The notes beneath the pieces are model-generated. The model made no database searches. It had not been told where the DNA came from and saw nothing but the letters and a program-made list of their open reading frames with translations. The translations under genes were made by a program, and so were the position numbers. From assembly GCF_025399795.1 (NCBI RefSeq), contig NZ_JAODTZ010000011.1:146727-210726 (forward strand): a stretch of 64,000 bases of DNA, read 5' to 3'. This DNA is from Streptomyces rhizosphaerihabitans (GTDB lineage: Bacteria > Actinomycetota > Actinomycetes > Streptomycetales > Streptomycetaceae). Shown here piece by piece: positions 17,727 to 27,700 of this stretch (position 1 is its first letter; each line of letters opens with the position of its first letter).

Positions 17727-20700
17727 ATGCAGCACAGAGCTCGGTACAGACAGAGTTCCACGCGTCGGACCGGATGGCTTTCCTCGACGGCACTGGGGGT
17801 GGCAGCGCTCTCCCTGTTAGCGGCTTCGCAGGGAGCGGCCATCGCCCTGCCCGCGCAAACGGCGTCCGCCGACCGGGAATTCAGCTCCTCGTTCGAATCG
17901 GGCGATCCGGCTCCGGACTGGCTCAACACGGTGGATACGGCTCCTGACGGGACAAAGCGGTCCTCCGAGGTCGACGGCGGCTACAGCACCGGCATCCCCG
18001 GCAATGTGACCGACCATGTCACCGACGTGCGGGCCAGCGGCGAGAACACCGGCGCGGGCGAGGTCAAGGAGAACCTCGTCGACGGCGAGTCGAGCAGCAA
18101 GTGGCTGACCTTCGAGCCCACCGGCTGGGCGGAGTTCGACCTGGACGCGCCGGTCAAGGTGGTCACGTACGCGATCACTTCCGCAAACGACCACGACGAG
18201 CGCGACCCGAAGGACTGGACCCTCCAGGGCTCCACCGACGGCAAGGACTGGAAGACCCTCGACACCCGCTCCGGCGAGTCCTTCGGCGAGCGGTTCCAGA
18301 CGAAGACGTACGACATCCAAAGTCCCGTCGAGTACCAGCACTTCCGGCTCGACGTCACCAAGAACAACGACGGCGACATCCTTCAGATCGCCGACGTCCA
18401 GTTCTCGACGGGGCAGAGCGACGACCCGACCCCCAAGGACATGCTCTCGCTCGTGGACCGGGGGCCGAGCGGCTCACCGACCGCCAAGGCGGGCGCGGGC
18501 TTCACCGGCAAGCGTGCGCTGCGCTACGCCGGCACCCACAAGGGCGACGGCCGGGCGTACTCGTACAACAAAGTCTTCGACGTGAACGTCGCCGTCCGGC
18601 GCGACACCGAACTGGCGTACCGCGTCTTCCCCTCGATGGCGGACGGCGACCGGGACTACGACGCCACGAACGTGTCCGTGGACCTGGTCTTCACCGACGG
18701 CACCTCGCTGAGCGATCTGAACGCCGTGGACCAGCACGGGTTCGCGCTGACACCGCAGGGCCAGGGCGCGTCCAAGGTGCTGTACGTCAACCAGTGGAAC
18801 AACGTGACCTCGCGGATCGGTTCCGTCGCGGCCGGGAAGACCGTCGACCGGATCCTCCTCGCGTACGACTCGCCGAAGGGCCCCTCGAAGTTCCGCGGCT
18901 GGCTGGACGACGTCTCCCTGAAGGCGGCCGCCCCCCAGAAGCCCAAGGCGCACCTGGCGGACTACGCGCTGACCACCCGCGGCACCAACTCCAGCGGCGG
19001 CTTCTCGCGCGGCAACAACTTCCCCGCGACGGCCGTCCCGCACGGCTTCAACTTCTGGACGCCGGTGACCAACGCGGGCTCGCTGAGCTGGCTGTACGAC
19101 TACGCGCGCGCCAACAACGCGGACAACCTGCCCGCCATCCAGGCGTTCAGCGCGAGCCATGAGCCGAGCCCCTGGATGGGGGACCGGCAGACCTTCCAGG
19201 TGATGCCGTCGGCCTCCTCCGGCACCCCGGACACCGGCCGGGCGGCCCGTGAGCTGGCCTTCCGGCACGAGAACGAGACCGCGCGGCCGTACTACTACGG
19301 TGTGACCTTCGAGAACGGTCTCAAGGCGGAGATGGCGCCGACCGATCACGCCGCCGCCCTGCGCTTCACCTATCCCGGTGACGACGCGAGCGTGATCTTC
19401 GACAACGTCACCGAGCAGGCGGGGCTGTCGCTGGACACCTCGGCGGGTGTCGTGACCGGCTACTCGGACGTCAAGTCCGGCCTGTCGACCGGCGCCACAC
19501 GGCTCTTCGTCTACGGGGTGTTCGACGCGCCCGTGACCGAGGGCGGCTCCAGCGGCGTCAAGGGCTATCTGAAGTTCAAGGCCGGCGCCGACCACACCGT
19601 CACCCTGCGCCTGGCCACCTCGCTGATCAGCATCGACCAGGCCAAGGACAACCTGAGCCAGGAGATCCCGGACGGCACGTCGTTCGACGCGGTCAAGAAG
19701 GGTGCGCGCAAGCAGTGGGACCGGCTGTTCGGCAGGATCGAGGTGCAGGGCGCCACCGCTGACCAGCTGACGACGCTGTACTCCAGCATGTACCGGCTGT
19801 ATCTGTACCCCAACTCCGGCTTCGAGAAGGTGGGTTCGAAGTACCAGTACGCCTCGCCGTTCTCCCCGATGCCGGGTCCTGACACCCCGACCCATACCGG
19901 TGCGAAGATCGTCGACGGCAAGGTGTACGTCAACAACGGCTTCTGGGACACCTACCGGACGACCTGGCCAGCGTACTCGCTCCTGACGCCCGGTCAGGCA
20001 GGTGAGATGGTCGACGGGTTCGTGCAGCAGTACAAGGACGGCGGCTGGACCTCGCGCTGGTCCTCGCCCGGCTACGCGGACCTGATGACCGGCACCTCGT
20101 CGGACGTGGCGTTCGCGGACGCGTACGTCAAGGGCGTCGGCTTCGACGCCGAGTCGGCGTACGAGGCGGCGCTGAAGAACGCGACGGTCGTCCCGCCGAC
20201 CTCCGGCGTGGGCCGCAAGGGCATGGCCACCTCACCCTTCCTCGGCTACACGAGCACCGCCACGGGCGAGGGCCTGTCGTGGGCCATGGAGGGCTACGTC
20301 AACGACTACGGCATCGCCGAGATGGGCAAGGCGCTCTACAAGAAGACCGGTGAGAAGCGCTACAAGGAGGAGTCGGACTACTTCCTCAACCGCTCCCAGG
20401 ACTACGTGAACCTCTTCGACTCCAAGGCCGGCTTCTTCCAGGGCCGGGACGCGAAGGGCAACTGGCGGGTCGACTCGTCGAAGTACGATCCGCGCGTGTG
20501 GGGTTACGACTACACGGAGACCGACGGCTGGGGGTACGCGTTCACCGCGCCGCAGGACTCGCGCGGACTGGCCAACCTGTACGGCGGCCGCAGTGCGCTC
20601 GCGCAGAAGCTCGACACGTACTTCGCGACCCCCGAGACCGCGTCCCCGGACATCGTGGGCTCCTACGGCGGGGTCATCCATGAGATGACCGAGGCCCGGG

Positions 20701-21551
20701 ACGTACGGATGGGCCAGTACGGGCACTCCAACCAGGTGGCCCACCACGTGAACTACATGTACGACGCGGCCGGACAGCCCTGGAAGACCCAGAAGAACGT
20801 CCGCGAGGTCCTCTCCCGGCTCTACACCGGCAGCGAGATCGGCCAGGGCTACCACGGTGACGAGGACAACGGCGAGCAGTCCGCCTGGTACCTGTTCTCG
20901 TCGCTCGGCTTCTACCCGCTGGTGATGGGCAGTGGCGAATACGCCATCGGTTCGCCGCTGTTCACGAAGGCGACGGTCCACCTGGAGAACGGCCACGACC
21001 TGGTGATCAAGGCCCCGCGGAACAGCACGAGGAACGTGTACGTGCAGGGCGTGCGGTTCAACGGCAAGCGGTGGAACTCGACTTCGCTCCCCCACTCGCT
21101 GATCACCCGTGGCGGAGTCCTGGAGTTCGACATGGGCGCCAAGCCGTCCTCGTGGGGCACGGGCAAGGACGCGGCACCGGTGTCGGTCACCGAGGACGAC
21201 AAGGTGCCTGCGCCGCGCGCGGACGTTCTCAAGGGGGACGGCGCGCTGTTCGACAACACCTCGGCGACGGACGCCACCGTCACCTCGATGGACCTGCCGG
21301 TCGGCGCCGCCACCGAGGGAGTCCAGTACACGCTGACGTCCTCGGACCACGCGAAGGCCCCGACCGGGTGGACCCTGCAGGGTTCCTCGGACGGGACGAC
21401 GTGGACGGACCTCGACAAACGCTCCGGTGAGTCCTTCCCCTGGGACCGGCAGACCCGGGCGTTCACGGTCGCGGACCCGGGCTCGTACGCCCACTACCGT
21501 CTCGTCCTCGACGGCGAGTCGACGCTCGCGGAGGTGGAACTGCTGGGCTGA
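17727..21551 (+). CDS. Secreted GH92 alpha-mannosidase with two discoidin-like modules
   Basis: 1274 residues. The signal peptide is WLSSTALGVAALSLLAASQGAAIA. It is followed by an F5/8-type (discoidin) module at ~90-210, the GH92 N-terminal beta-sandwich (HGFNFWTPVT; HEPSPWMGDRQTFQVMPS) and the catalytic (alpha/alpha)6 barrel. The barrel carries NNGFWDTYRTTWPAYSLLTP and the active-site stretch GDEDNGEQSAWYLFSSLGFYP. A second discoidin-like module ends the chain (GWTLQGSSDGTTWTDLDKRSGESFPW echoes the first). GH92 enzymes release alpha-linked mannose from N-glycans or yeast mannan outside the cell. The ATG at 17727 has GGGAGGG nine bases upstream. Two palindromes precede it, so sugar-controlled repression is likely. 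It converges on the trypsin-STAND gene with a 21-base gap. Confidence 0.9.
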   Translation: MQHRARYRQSSTRRTGWLSSTALGVAALSLLAASQGAAIALPAQTASADREFSSSFESGDPAPDWLNTVDTAPDGTKRSSEVDGGYSTGIPGNVTDHVTDVRASGENTGAGEVKENLVDGESSSKWLTFEPTGWAEFDLDAPVKVVTYAITSANDHDERDPKDWTLQGSTDGKDWKTLDTRSGESFGERFQTKTYDIQSPVEYQHFRLDVTKNNDGDILQIADVQFSTGQSDDPTPKDMLSLVDRGPSGSPTAKAGAGFTGKRALRYAGTHKGDGRAYSYNKVFDVNVAVRRDTELAYRVFPSMADGDRDYDATNVSVDLVFTDGTSLSDLNAVDQHGFALTPQGQGASKVLYVNQWNNVTSRIGSVAAGKTVDRILLAYDSPKGPSKFRGWLDDVSLKAAAPQKPKAHLADYALTTRGTNSSGGFSRGNNFPATAVPHGFNFWTPVTNAGSLSWLYDYARANNADNLPAIQAFSASHEPSPWMGDRQTFQVMPSASSGTPDTGRAARELAFRHENETARPYYYGVTFENGLKAEMAPTDHAAALRFTYPGDDASVIFDNVTEQAGLSLDTSAGVVTGYSDVKSGLSTGATRLFVYGVFDAPVTEGGSSGVKGYLKFKAGADHTVTLRLATSLISIDQAKDNLSQEIPDGTSFDAVKKGARKQWDRLFGRIEVQGATADQLTTLYSSMYRLYLYPNSGFEKVGSKYQYASPFSPMPGPDTPTHTGAKIVDGKVYVNNGFWDTYRTTWPAYSLLTPGQAGEMVDGFVQQYKDGGWTSRWSSPGYADLMTGTSSDVAFADAYVKGVGFDAESAYEAALKNATVVPPTSGVGRKGMATSPFLGYTSTATGEGLSWAMEGYVNDYGIAEMGKALYKKTGEKRYKEESDYFLNRSQDYVNLFDSKAGFFQGRDAKGNWRVDSSKYDPRVWGYDYTETDGWGYAFTAPQDSRGLANLYGGRSALAQKLDTYFATPETASPDIVGSYGGVIHEMTEARDVRMGQYGHSNQVAHHVNYMYDAAGQPWKTQKNVREVLSRLYTGSEIGQGYHGDEDNGEQSAWYLFSSLGFYPLVMGSGEYAIGSPLFTKATVHLENGHDLVIKAPRNSTRNVYVQGVRFNGKRWNSTSLPHSLITRGGVLEFDMGAKPSSWGTGKDAAPVSVTEDDKVPAPRADVLKGDGALFDNTSATDATVTSMDLPVGAATEGVQYTLTSSDHAKAPTGWTLQGSSDGTTWTDLDKRSGESFPWDRQTRAFTVADPGSYAHYRLVLDGESTLAEVELLG

Positions 21552-21572
21552 CGCCTGCCTCCGGGGACCCGC

Positions 21573-24254
21573 TCAGTCCGACGTCCGTTCCAGCGCCGCC
21601 TCCAGCTCCGCCACGCGGCGCGTGGCGTCGATCGAGCGAGCCAGTTCCAGCGCCTCGCCGTACGCCTCACGGGCGGCGGCGGGGCGCCGGGCGTGGAGGT
21701 GGATGTCTCCGAGGATGGTGAGCATCGTCGCCAGCCCCGCCCGGTCGCCCCGGTCGCGATGGAACGCGATCGCGGGCGACAGAACCTCCTCGGCTTCGGC
21801 GTACCGGCCCATCTGGTCGTACGCCAGAGCCAGATGCCACTGGACCCAGACGATCTCGGCGGCATCCCCACGGCGTCGGCTCTCCGCCAGGGCCTCCGTC
21901 AGCACGCGTGCCGCGTCCTCGGGACGGTCCATCTGCCGGTACGCGTCCCCCATGTGCGCGGCGAGCCAGATCTCGGCGCCCTTGTCCTCGCGTTGCCGGT
22001 AGATGGCCCGGGCCTCGACGTAGCGGCGCAGAGCGTCCCGGGGACGGTCCAGATCGCACTGGAGATCGCCGAAGTGCGTCAGGATCCAGGCCGCCTTGTC
22101 CTCGTCGCCCGCGCCGCGCGCGATCTCCAGTGCCCGCTCGTACAGTGCGGTGGTCTCCTGCCGGCGTCCCAGCAGGCGTCTTGCCTCGGCGAGGTGGATG
22201 AGCGAGCCCAGCTCGGCCGGCTCGTCGCCCACTCGGCGTGCCGCCTCCACCGCCATGGCCTTGACCGCCTCCATCTCCTCCCAGTGGCTCCGGTGGAAGA
22301 GCAGCCCGTAGAGCGAGCCCGCCAGCCTCAGGAGCGGCTCCCACTCCTGGCTCTCGTACGCCTGGCGCACGGCCGCCTGCACGTTGAGGTGTTCCTCGGT
22401 GAACCACCCGATCGCCTCCTCGGGCGGCAGCTCGTGGGCTCCCGGCCGGCTCATCCAGCCGTCCATCCGGTCCGCGTACCACTCCAGGGAGCGCCGGACG
22501 GCCTCCCGCCGTTCGGCCTCCGATTCGGTGCGCTCGGCGTGCTCCCTCGCGTACAGGCGCAGCAGGTCGTGCAGCCGGTAGCGGCCGCCCGTGACGTCCA
22601 TGACCTCGACCAGCTGCCGGTCGGCGAGTTCGCCGAGCAGTCGTTCGGACTCGTCCGGCCCGAGGTCCGCGCACCTTGCTGACAGCTCGGGCACGAAGTC
22701 GGCTCCGGGGAGCAGGCCGAGGTGCCGGAACAGGCGACGGGTGTCCTCCCGCAGGGCCCGGTAGCTGAGCTCGAACGTGCTTCGTACCCCGATGTCCTCG
22801 CCGTCCAGACGACCCTCCAGCTGCGAGATGCGCTGCCGCTCGTCGGCCAGCAACATGGCATGGACGCTCAACGGCCTCCTCAGGGCAAGAACATTCCCTC
22901 CCGTGATGCGGATGGCAAGGGGCAGGCCTCCCAGAAGGGTGATGATGCCGTTCGCCGCACTCGGCTCACGGGCGATCCGTTCGGCACCGATGATCCGCTC
23001 GAAGAGCCGCAGCGCCTCCGCGGTGGGCAGCGGCTCGACGGGCAGCCGCTCCGCTCCCGTGACCGAGGGCAGTTCGGAGCGGCTGGTGAGGAGCGCGGCG
23101 CTGCCCGGCGAGACGGGGAGCAGCGGAACGATCCGGGCCACGTCGGCCACGTTGTCCAGCACGAGGAGGCTGGGGCCGTCTTCGAGTCGCTTCTGCAGTT
23201 CGGCACGGCGTGCGGGCGCGTCGGGCGGCAGCCTGTCGCCTGTGAGTCCGAACGCCTGCAGTGCCTGGATCATGGCAGCGTCGGTGGACACGTCGAAGTG
23301 GCCGCCTCCGAGGTCCACCTGGATGCGTGCGTGCCAGAAGGTGGGTCCCAGATGGTGGGCGATCTGTGTGGCCAGCTGTGTCTTTCCGACACCGGCCATG
23401 CCGTGCAGGACCAGCACCGGGGCACTGTCCGCCAGGCGGTCGGTGAGCAGGACGGTCGCCTTCGCGAGCGCCCTTTCCCGGTCGGTGAAGTCCGCCACCG
23501 CACGGCCCAGACGCGTGTACCGGGTCGCCCGGCGTCCGGTGCCCGTACGGGCGTGCGGCAGGACGACCCAGTTGCCCAGTCCGAGGTCCCGCCACCACGG
23601 CGCGCCCTCTCCCAGCGCCGTCAGTCCCGTCACCGGAGCCACGGTCAGGGTCGAGGCCCCCTCGGGCAGATGGTGCTCGGTGATGACTCCGACGGCCAGC
23701 GCCCCGAGCTCCGGGTGGTCGCTGAACACCACCGCTCCGGACATGCCGCGCCACTGAGAGGTGTGGCCCGCCTGCGGTCCCAGCTGTTCCGGCGTGGATG
23801 TCGTCCGCAGTTCCAGCAGTCTGCGTCGCACGTTGGAACCCGGTGGGATGACGCCCTGGATCTGCACACTGTCGCGCAGGGGGACGCCGGCGCCGTCCGT
23901 CGGATGTTCGTTCCACCCCGGATAGCCGATCGCCCAGCAGTTCTCGACCAGCTTGGTCTGACGGCGGTCGACACGGGCGAAGCGCACGGCCGGCATGTCG
24001 CCCAGGGAAGGATCGGCGGACACCCGCAGCAGGGCGATGTCCCCGTCCCTCTCCGCGGCGAGTACGTCCGCCGGCAGTTGGGATCCGTCCCCTCGCCGGA
24101 CGCTGATCAGGTCGTCGGCGAGGCCGTCCGTGAGGACGTTGTGCGCGGCGGTGAGCACCAGCCTGCCGCCCACCAGGTATCCGGAACCGACACTCCAGGT
24201 GCCGGAAGCACGTCTGCGCAGCACCTCCACCGCGCGATCGACCGGGCTGATCAC
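21573..24254 (-). CDS. Trypsin-like protease / NB-ARC ATPase / TPR protein (STAND conflict effector)
   Basis: 893 residues in three parts. (1) A trypsin-like serine protease (1-~215) with a readable triad: His38 in LTAAHN, Asp72 in GDIALLRV and Ser172 in GMSGAVVF. (2) An NB-ARC/STAND ATPase with P-loop GMAGVGKT (285-292), Walker B LLVLDNV (363-369), sensor LLTSR near 388 and GLPLAI (443-448). (3) A winged-helix linker and about seven TPR-like helical repeats (~640-890). There is no signal peptide, so it is cytoplasmic. In this architecture the TPRs sense a trigger, the ATPase oligomerises and the protease acts; such proteins are predicted biological-conflict (phage defence or cell-death) systems in multicellular bacteria. 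It starts 23 bases after the Trypco2 gene. GTG 24254 is chosen; TTG 24257 is the alternative. Ribosome site weak. Confidence 0.88.
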   Translation of the reverse strand: MISPVDRAVEVLRRRASGTWSVGSGYLVGGRLVLTAAHNVLTDGLADDLISVRRGDGSQLPADVLAAERDGDIALLRVSADPSLGDMPAVRFARVDRRQTKLVENCWAIGYPGWNEHPTDGAGVPLRDSVQIQGVIPPGSNVRRRLLELRTTSTPEQLGPQAGHTSQWRGMSGAVVFSDHPELGALAVGVITEHHLPEGASTLTVAPVTGLTALGEGAPWWRDLGLGNWVVLPHARTGTGRRATRYTRLGRAVADFTDRERALAKATVLLTDRLADSAPVLVLHGMAGVGKTQLATQIAHHLGPTFWHARIQVDLGGGHFDVSTDAAMIQALQAFGLTGDRLPPDAPARRAELQKRLEDGPSLLVLDNVADVARIVPLLPVSPGSAALLTSRSELPSVTGAERLPVEPLPTAEALRLFERIIGAERIAREPSAANGIITLLGGLPLAIRITGGNVLALRRPLSVHAMLLADERQRISQLEGRLDGEDIGVRSTFELSYRALREDTRRLFRHLGLLPGADFVPELSARCADLGPDESERLLGELADRQLVEVMDVTGGRYRLHDLLRLYAREHAERTESEAERREAVRRSLEWYADRMDGWMSRPGAHELPPEEAIGWFTEEHLNVQAAVRQAYESQEWEPLLRLAGSLYGLLFHRSHWEEMEAVKAMAVEAARRVGDEPAELGSLIHLAEARRLLGRRQETTALYERALEIARGAGDEDKAAWILTHFGDLQCDLDRPRDALRRYVEARAIYRQREDKGAEIWLAAHMGDAYRQMDRPEDAARVLTEALAESRRRGDAAEIVWVQWHLALAYDQMGRYAEAEEVLSPAIAFHRDRGDRAGLATMLTILGDIHLHARRPAAAREAYGEALELARSIDATRRVAELEAALERTSD

Positions 24255-24277
24255 CAATGCCGTCCGGGGCAGCCGGG

Positions 24278-24586
24278 TCAGGGCCTGGTGAGGGAGTCAC
24301 GCGTCACGTGGACCGGCCTCCCGGAACGGTCGGTCGGCGCCTCCAGGGTCAGCGTGATCCGCTGGATCTCCTCCTTGCGGTACCCGCCGTCGCCCCCCAG
24401 CTCCAGCACCCAGAATTTGGCGCGCCCCGTGCCGCTCGCCTCCCGGGTGATGCCGACACTGATCTCCAACTGCACCTGCCCGACACCGAAACAGAAGTCC
24501 GCGTCCGTGCCGGCGGCGACTGCTTCGGTGAGTTCCTCGCGCAACGCGGCGATGGTTTCGGCCAGTCCAAGGTTTCCCACAGCCAT
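24278..24586 (-). CDS. Trypsin-co-occurring domain 2 (Trypco2) protein
   Basis: 102 residues forming one small domain. It opens with the amphipathic helix LGLAETIAALREELTEAVAAG, followed by strands FCFGVGQVQLEISVGITREA, KFWVLELGG and IQRITLTLEAPTD. This matches my memory of the Trypco2 family, which is named for genomic pairing with trypsin-STAND genes. It lies just upstream of and co-directional with such a gene, so the two form a cassette. Its role is unknown; it may be a regulator or target of the protease. ATG 24586 abuts GGGGGA, and the GTG at 24580 has better spacing and may be the true start. No membrane segment is seen. Confidence 0.75.
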   Translation of the reverse strand: MAVGNLGLAETIAALREELTEAVAAGTDADFCFGVGQVQLEISVGITREASGTGRAKFWVLELGGDGGYRKEEIQRITLTLEAPTDRSGRPVHVTRDSLTRP

Positions 24587-24744
24587 TCCCCCGATTCCCC
24601 CGTGTCCGTCCGAGGCGCGCTCCGACGTGCGGGACGATTATTCCCAGCCGCACGGACGGCCACGCGGGAATCCGAGGAACGCCGCGGCGGGCGAACCGTC
24701 ATGGCATTCTGGGCGGTTCGGACGGCCCGGACGCGTTCGCTGGT

Positions 24745-27700
24745 TCAGCCGGTGGCGAGGGTGAAGACGTGCAGGTCCGCGTCGTCCGGGAGGGTGACGC
24801 TCTTGATGGTCCTGCCGGCCGGCGCGGTGAAGGGTTCGGTGGCGAAGACGTACGTGGCCACCGGGTCCTTGTCGGCACCGGCGACGTTGCGGTAGGCGGC
24901 CCTGGCGATGGTCTCGTTGCCGTACTGGACGGTGCCGCCCCCGCCGCCGACGGTCCAGTCGGTGAAGGACAGGTCGACGGTGTCGGTGCCGCCGTCGGTG
25001 TAGGTGACGGTCGCCCTGGTCTCCTGGTTGCCGTTCACGGCACTGCCGATGAAGGACAACCGGCTTGCCGGGTCCGTCAGTTCGATGTTCTGTGAGGTCG
25101 CCGAGGCGTTGTCGGGGCGGCCGGACGGCGATTTCGGCCAGGTGTAGGAGAGACCGTCCACCGTGCCCCGGCTGCCGGGGGTGAGGCCCGCGTCCGCGAG
25201 GGCCTGCCGGGAGTAGCTCCAGCCACCGCCGTCGTAGTCCGCCTCGGCGTGGTCTCCGATGTCGTCGGAGACACCGGTGTTGTTGTAGGCCGCGAGAAGG
25301 GATCCCGGTGCCGCGACCGTCAGGGCCACCGGCTGGGTGTACGAGGTGTCGGCTGAGGTCACCGTCACCTTGACGTCGTAGAACCCCTGCTCGGCGTCGT
25401 CGGAGGCGGTGAGGGCGATCCGCTGGGCGCCGTCGGTCACCGTGCCCTCGGCGGGCGTCGCCGTCACGCCTGCGGGCACGTCCACGTGGAAGCGGACCTC
25501 GGGACCGGCGCCGCCGCCGAGGGCGAGGGCGCGGATGTCGAGCGCGGTGCTGCCACCGGGCGCGAGCGTCGCCGCGGTCGGTCCCACACCGATCTGGTAC
25601 GGCTGCTCACCCTTGCGGAAGGAGGGCGGCGCGGCCGTCTCGGCGCTGCCCCAGCTCCTGTCGGCCGTGGCGGACAGCGTGTAGTCGAGTGTGCCGCCGT
25701 CGCGGACGAAGGAGGCCGGGAGCCAAGGCCGTTCACTCGTACGGCCGTCCACGCGCAGCGAGTGCACGTACGGGGCGTCGACGGCCGCGCCCCGGGCCCG
25801 GATCTCGATGTCGGCGCCGCCCGGACGCTCGATCTCGATCCTCGGGAACAGCGGTGAGGACAGGGTGAGTTCGGCGCGTGAGGGCACCTGGGGGTACATG
25901 CCGAGCGCGGAGAATACGTACCAGGACGACATCTCGCCGAGGTCGTCGTTGCCGGGGATGCCGCCCGGTTGCGTCGACCACAGCCGCGTCATCGCCGCGC
26001 GGACGGTCTCCTGGGCCTTGTAGGGCGCGCCCGCGTAGTCGTACAGGTAGGGCACGTTGACCGACGGCTCGTTGTCCAGTTCGGACTTGTCGCCGCCGCT
26101 GCCGGTGAACGCCCAGCCGCCGTCCGCGTCGTGGAAGAACGTGTCGAGGCGGTCGAGGGCCTTCGCGCGCCCGCCCATGGCGGCGAAGAGGCCCGCCGGG
26201 TCGTGCTGCACCATCCAGGTGTACTGGGCCGCCGTGCCCTCCACGAAACCGTTGCCGGTCGCCGGGGTGAAGCCGGTCACCCAGCTTCCGTCGGCCTTGC
26301 GGTTGGCGATGTAGCCGCCGCCGGGATCGGCCGCGATGTTGAAGTTGTTCTGCCACCACTGGGAGCGCGCGGAGAAGTCGGCGGCGGTCTTCCGCTCCCC
26401 CGCCGCCGAGGCCAGTTGGGAGATCGCGAAGTCCGCGCCGGACATCTCCAGGGTCTCGGCGGCGCCGCCCCAGGCGTTGGACACGGACGGCATGTAGTGA
26501 TGTTCGAGGTACTTGTCGAGCGAGGGCCGCTGACCGGCCGAGAGCACCGGCTTGCCCGCCGGGGAGAGGTCCGCCTCGGTCGGGACGGTCGCCGCCTTCA
26601 CCAGGGAGGCCAGCGCTCCGCGCAGGTCGAAGTCGGTGCCGCCGAAGGCGCGGATGCCCGCGAGGGCGGGCGCCGAGGGATCGCCGTTCATGACGTGCGT
26701 ACCGCTCGCGCCGTGCAGCCAGCGGTCCCAGACTCCCCCGTTCTGCCGGGCGAGTTCGAGCAGCGACTGCGCGATGTCGGAGCCGGTGTCCGGGTTCAGC
26801 AGGGTCAGCAGCTGGACCTGGGAGCGGTAGACGTCCCAGCCGGAGAAGGTGCCGTACTGCGCTTCGTGGCCCCGGCTCACGGTGTGCACCTTGTCGTCGG
26901 GGCCCCGGTATCTGCGGTCGGCGTCGCTGATGACGTTCGGGTGCAGAAGGGCGTGGTAGAGCGCGGTGTAGAAGGTGGTGCGGTCGGTGTCGGTGCCGCC
27001 GCCCACGCCGATCGCGCCGAGCCGCTCGCGCCAGGCGCGGTGGGCGGAGCGCTGGACGGAGGCGAAGGAGCGGGACGGCGGGTTCTCGTCCGCGAGGTTG
27101 GCGGCGGCGCCTTCCTGACTGACGTACGAGATACCGACCTTGACGTTCACCGGATCGGTGCCGGGCGCGAACTCCACATAGCCGCCGGCCCCCTTGCCCG
27201 CGACGGGACGGCCGCCCTGCGCGAAGCCTCCGGTGCCGCCGCTCGCCTCGGTGGCCCCCGGGCTCAGCCGGTCGTCCTGCCAGGCGCCGGCGGCTTTGAA
27301 GTCGCGGTCGAAACGTGCGGTGAAGTACAGGGTGTAGTAGGAGTGCTGGCCCTCGGGGTCGAGGTAGCCGCAGAAGTTCCCGGAGGTGACCGAGCCGGAG
27401 ACGGTCCGGGTCGCCGGGTCGATCCGTACGGTCGAATCAGTGGACCCGACCTCGGAGTTGGCCGTGCGGATCAGCATCGAGGCGGGCTTGTCGGCGGGGA
27501 AGGTGAAGCGGCCCGAGCCGGTACGCGCGGTCGCCGTGAGGTCGGCGGTCACCCCGGAGGCGAGTCCCACCTTGTAGTGGCCGGGCTCGGCCCGCTCGTC
27601 GGCGTGCGCGAAACCGGACGCGTAGACGGCGTCCTTGGTGTCGCTCGCCGGGGAGGAGGTGACCTCACCGGTGTACGGGAAGAACGGGATGTCGCCGCTG

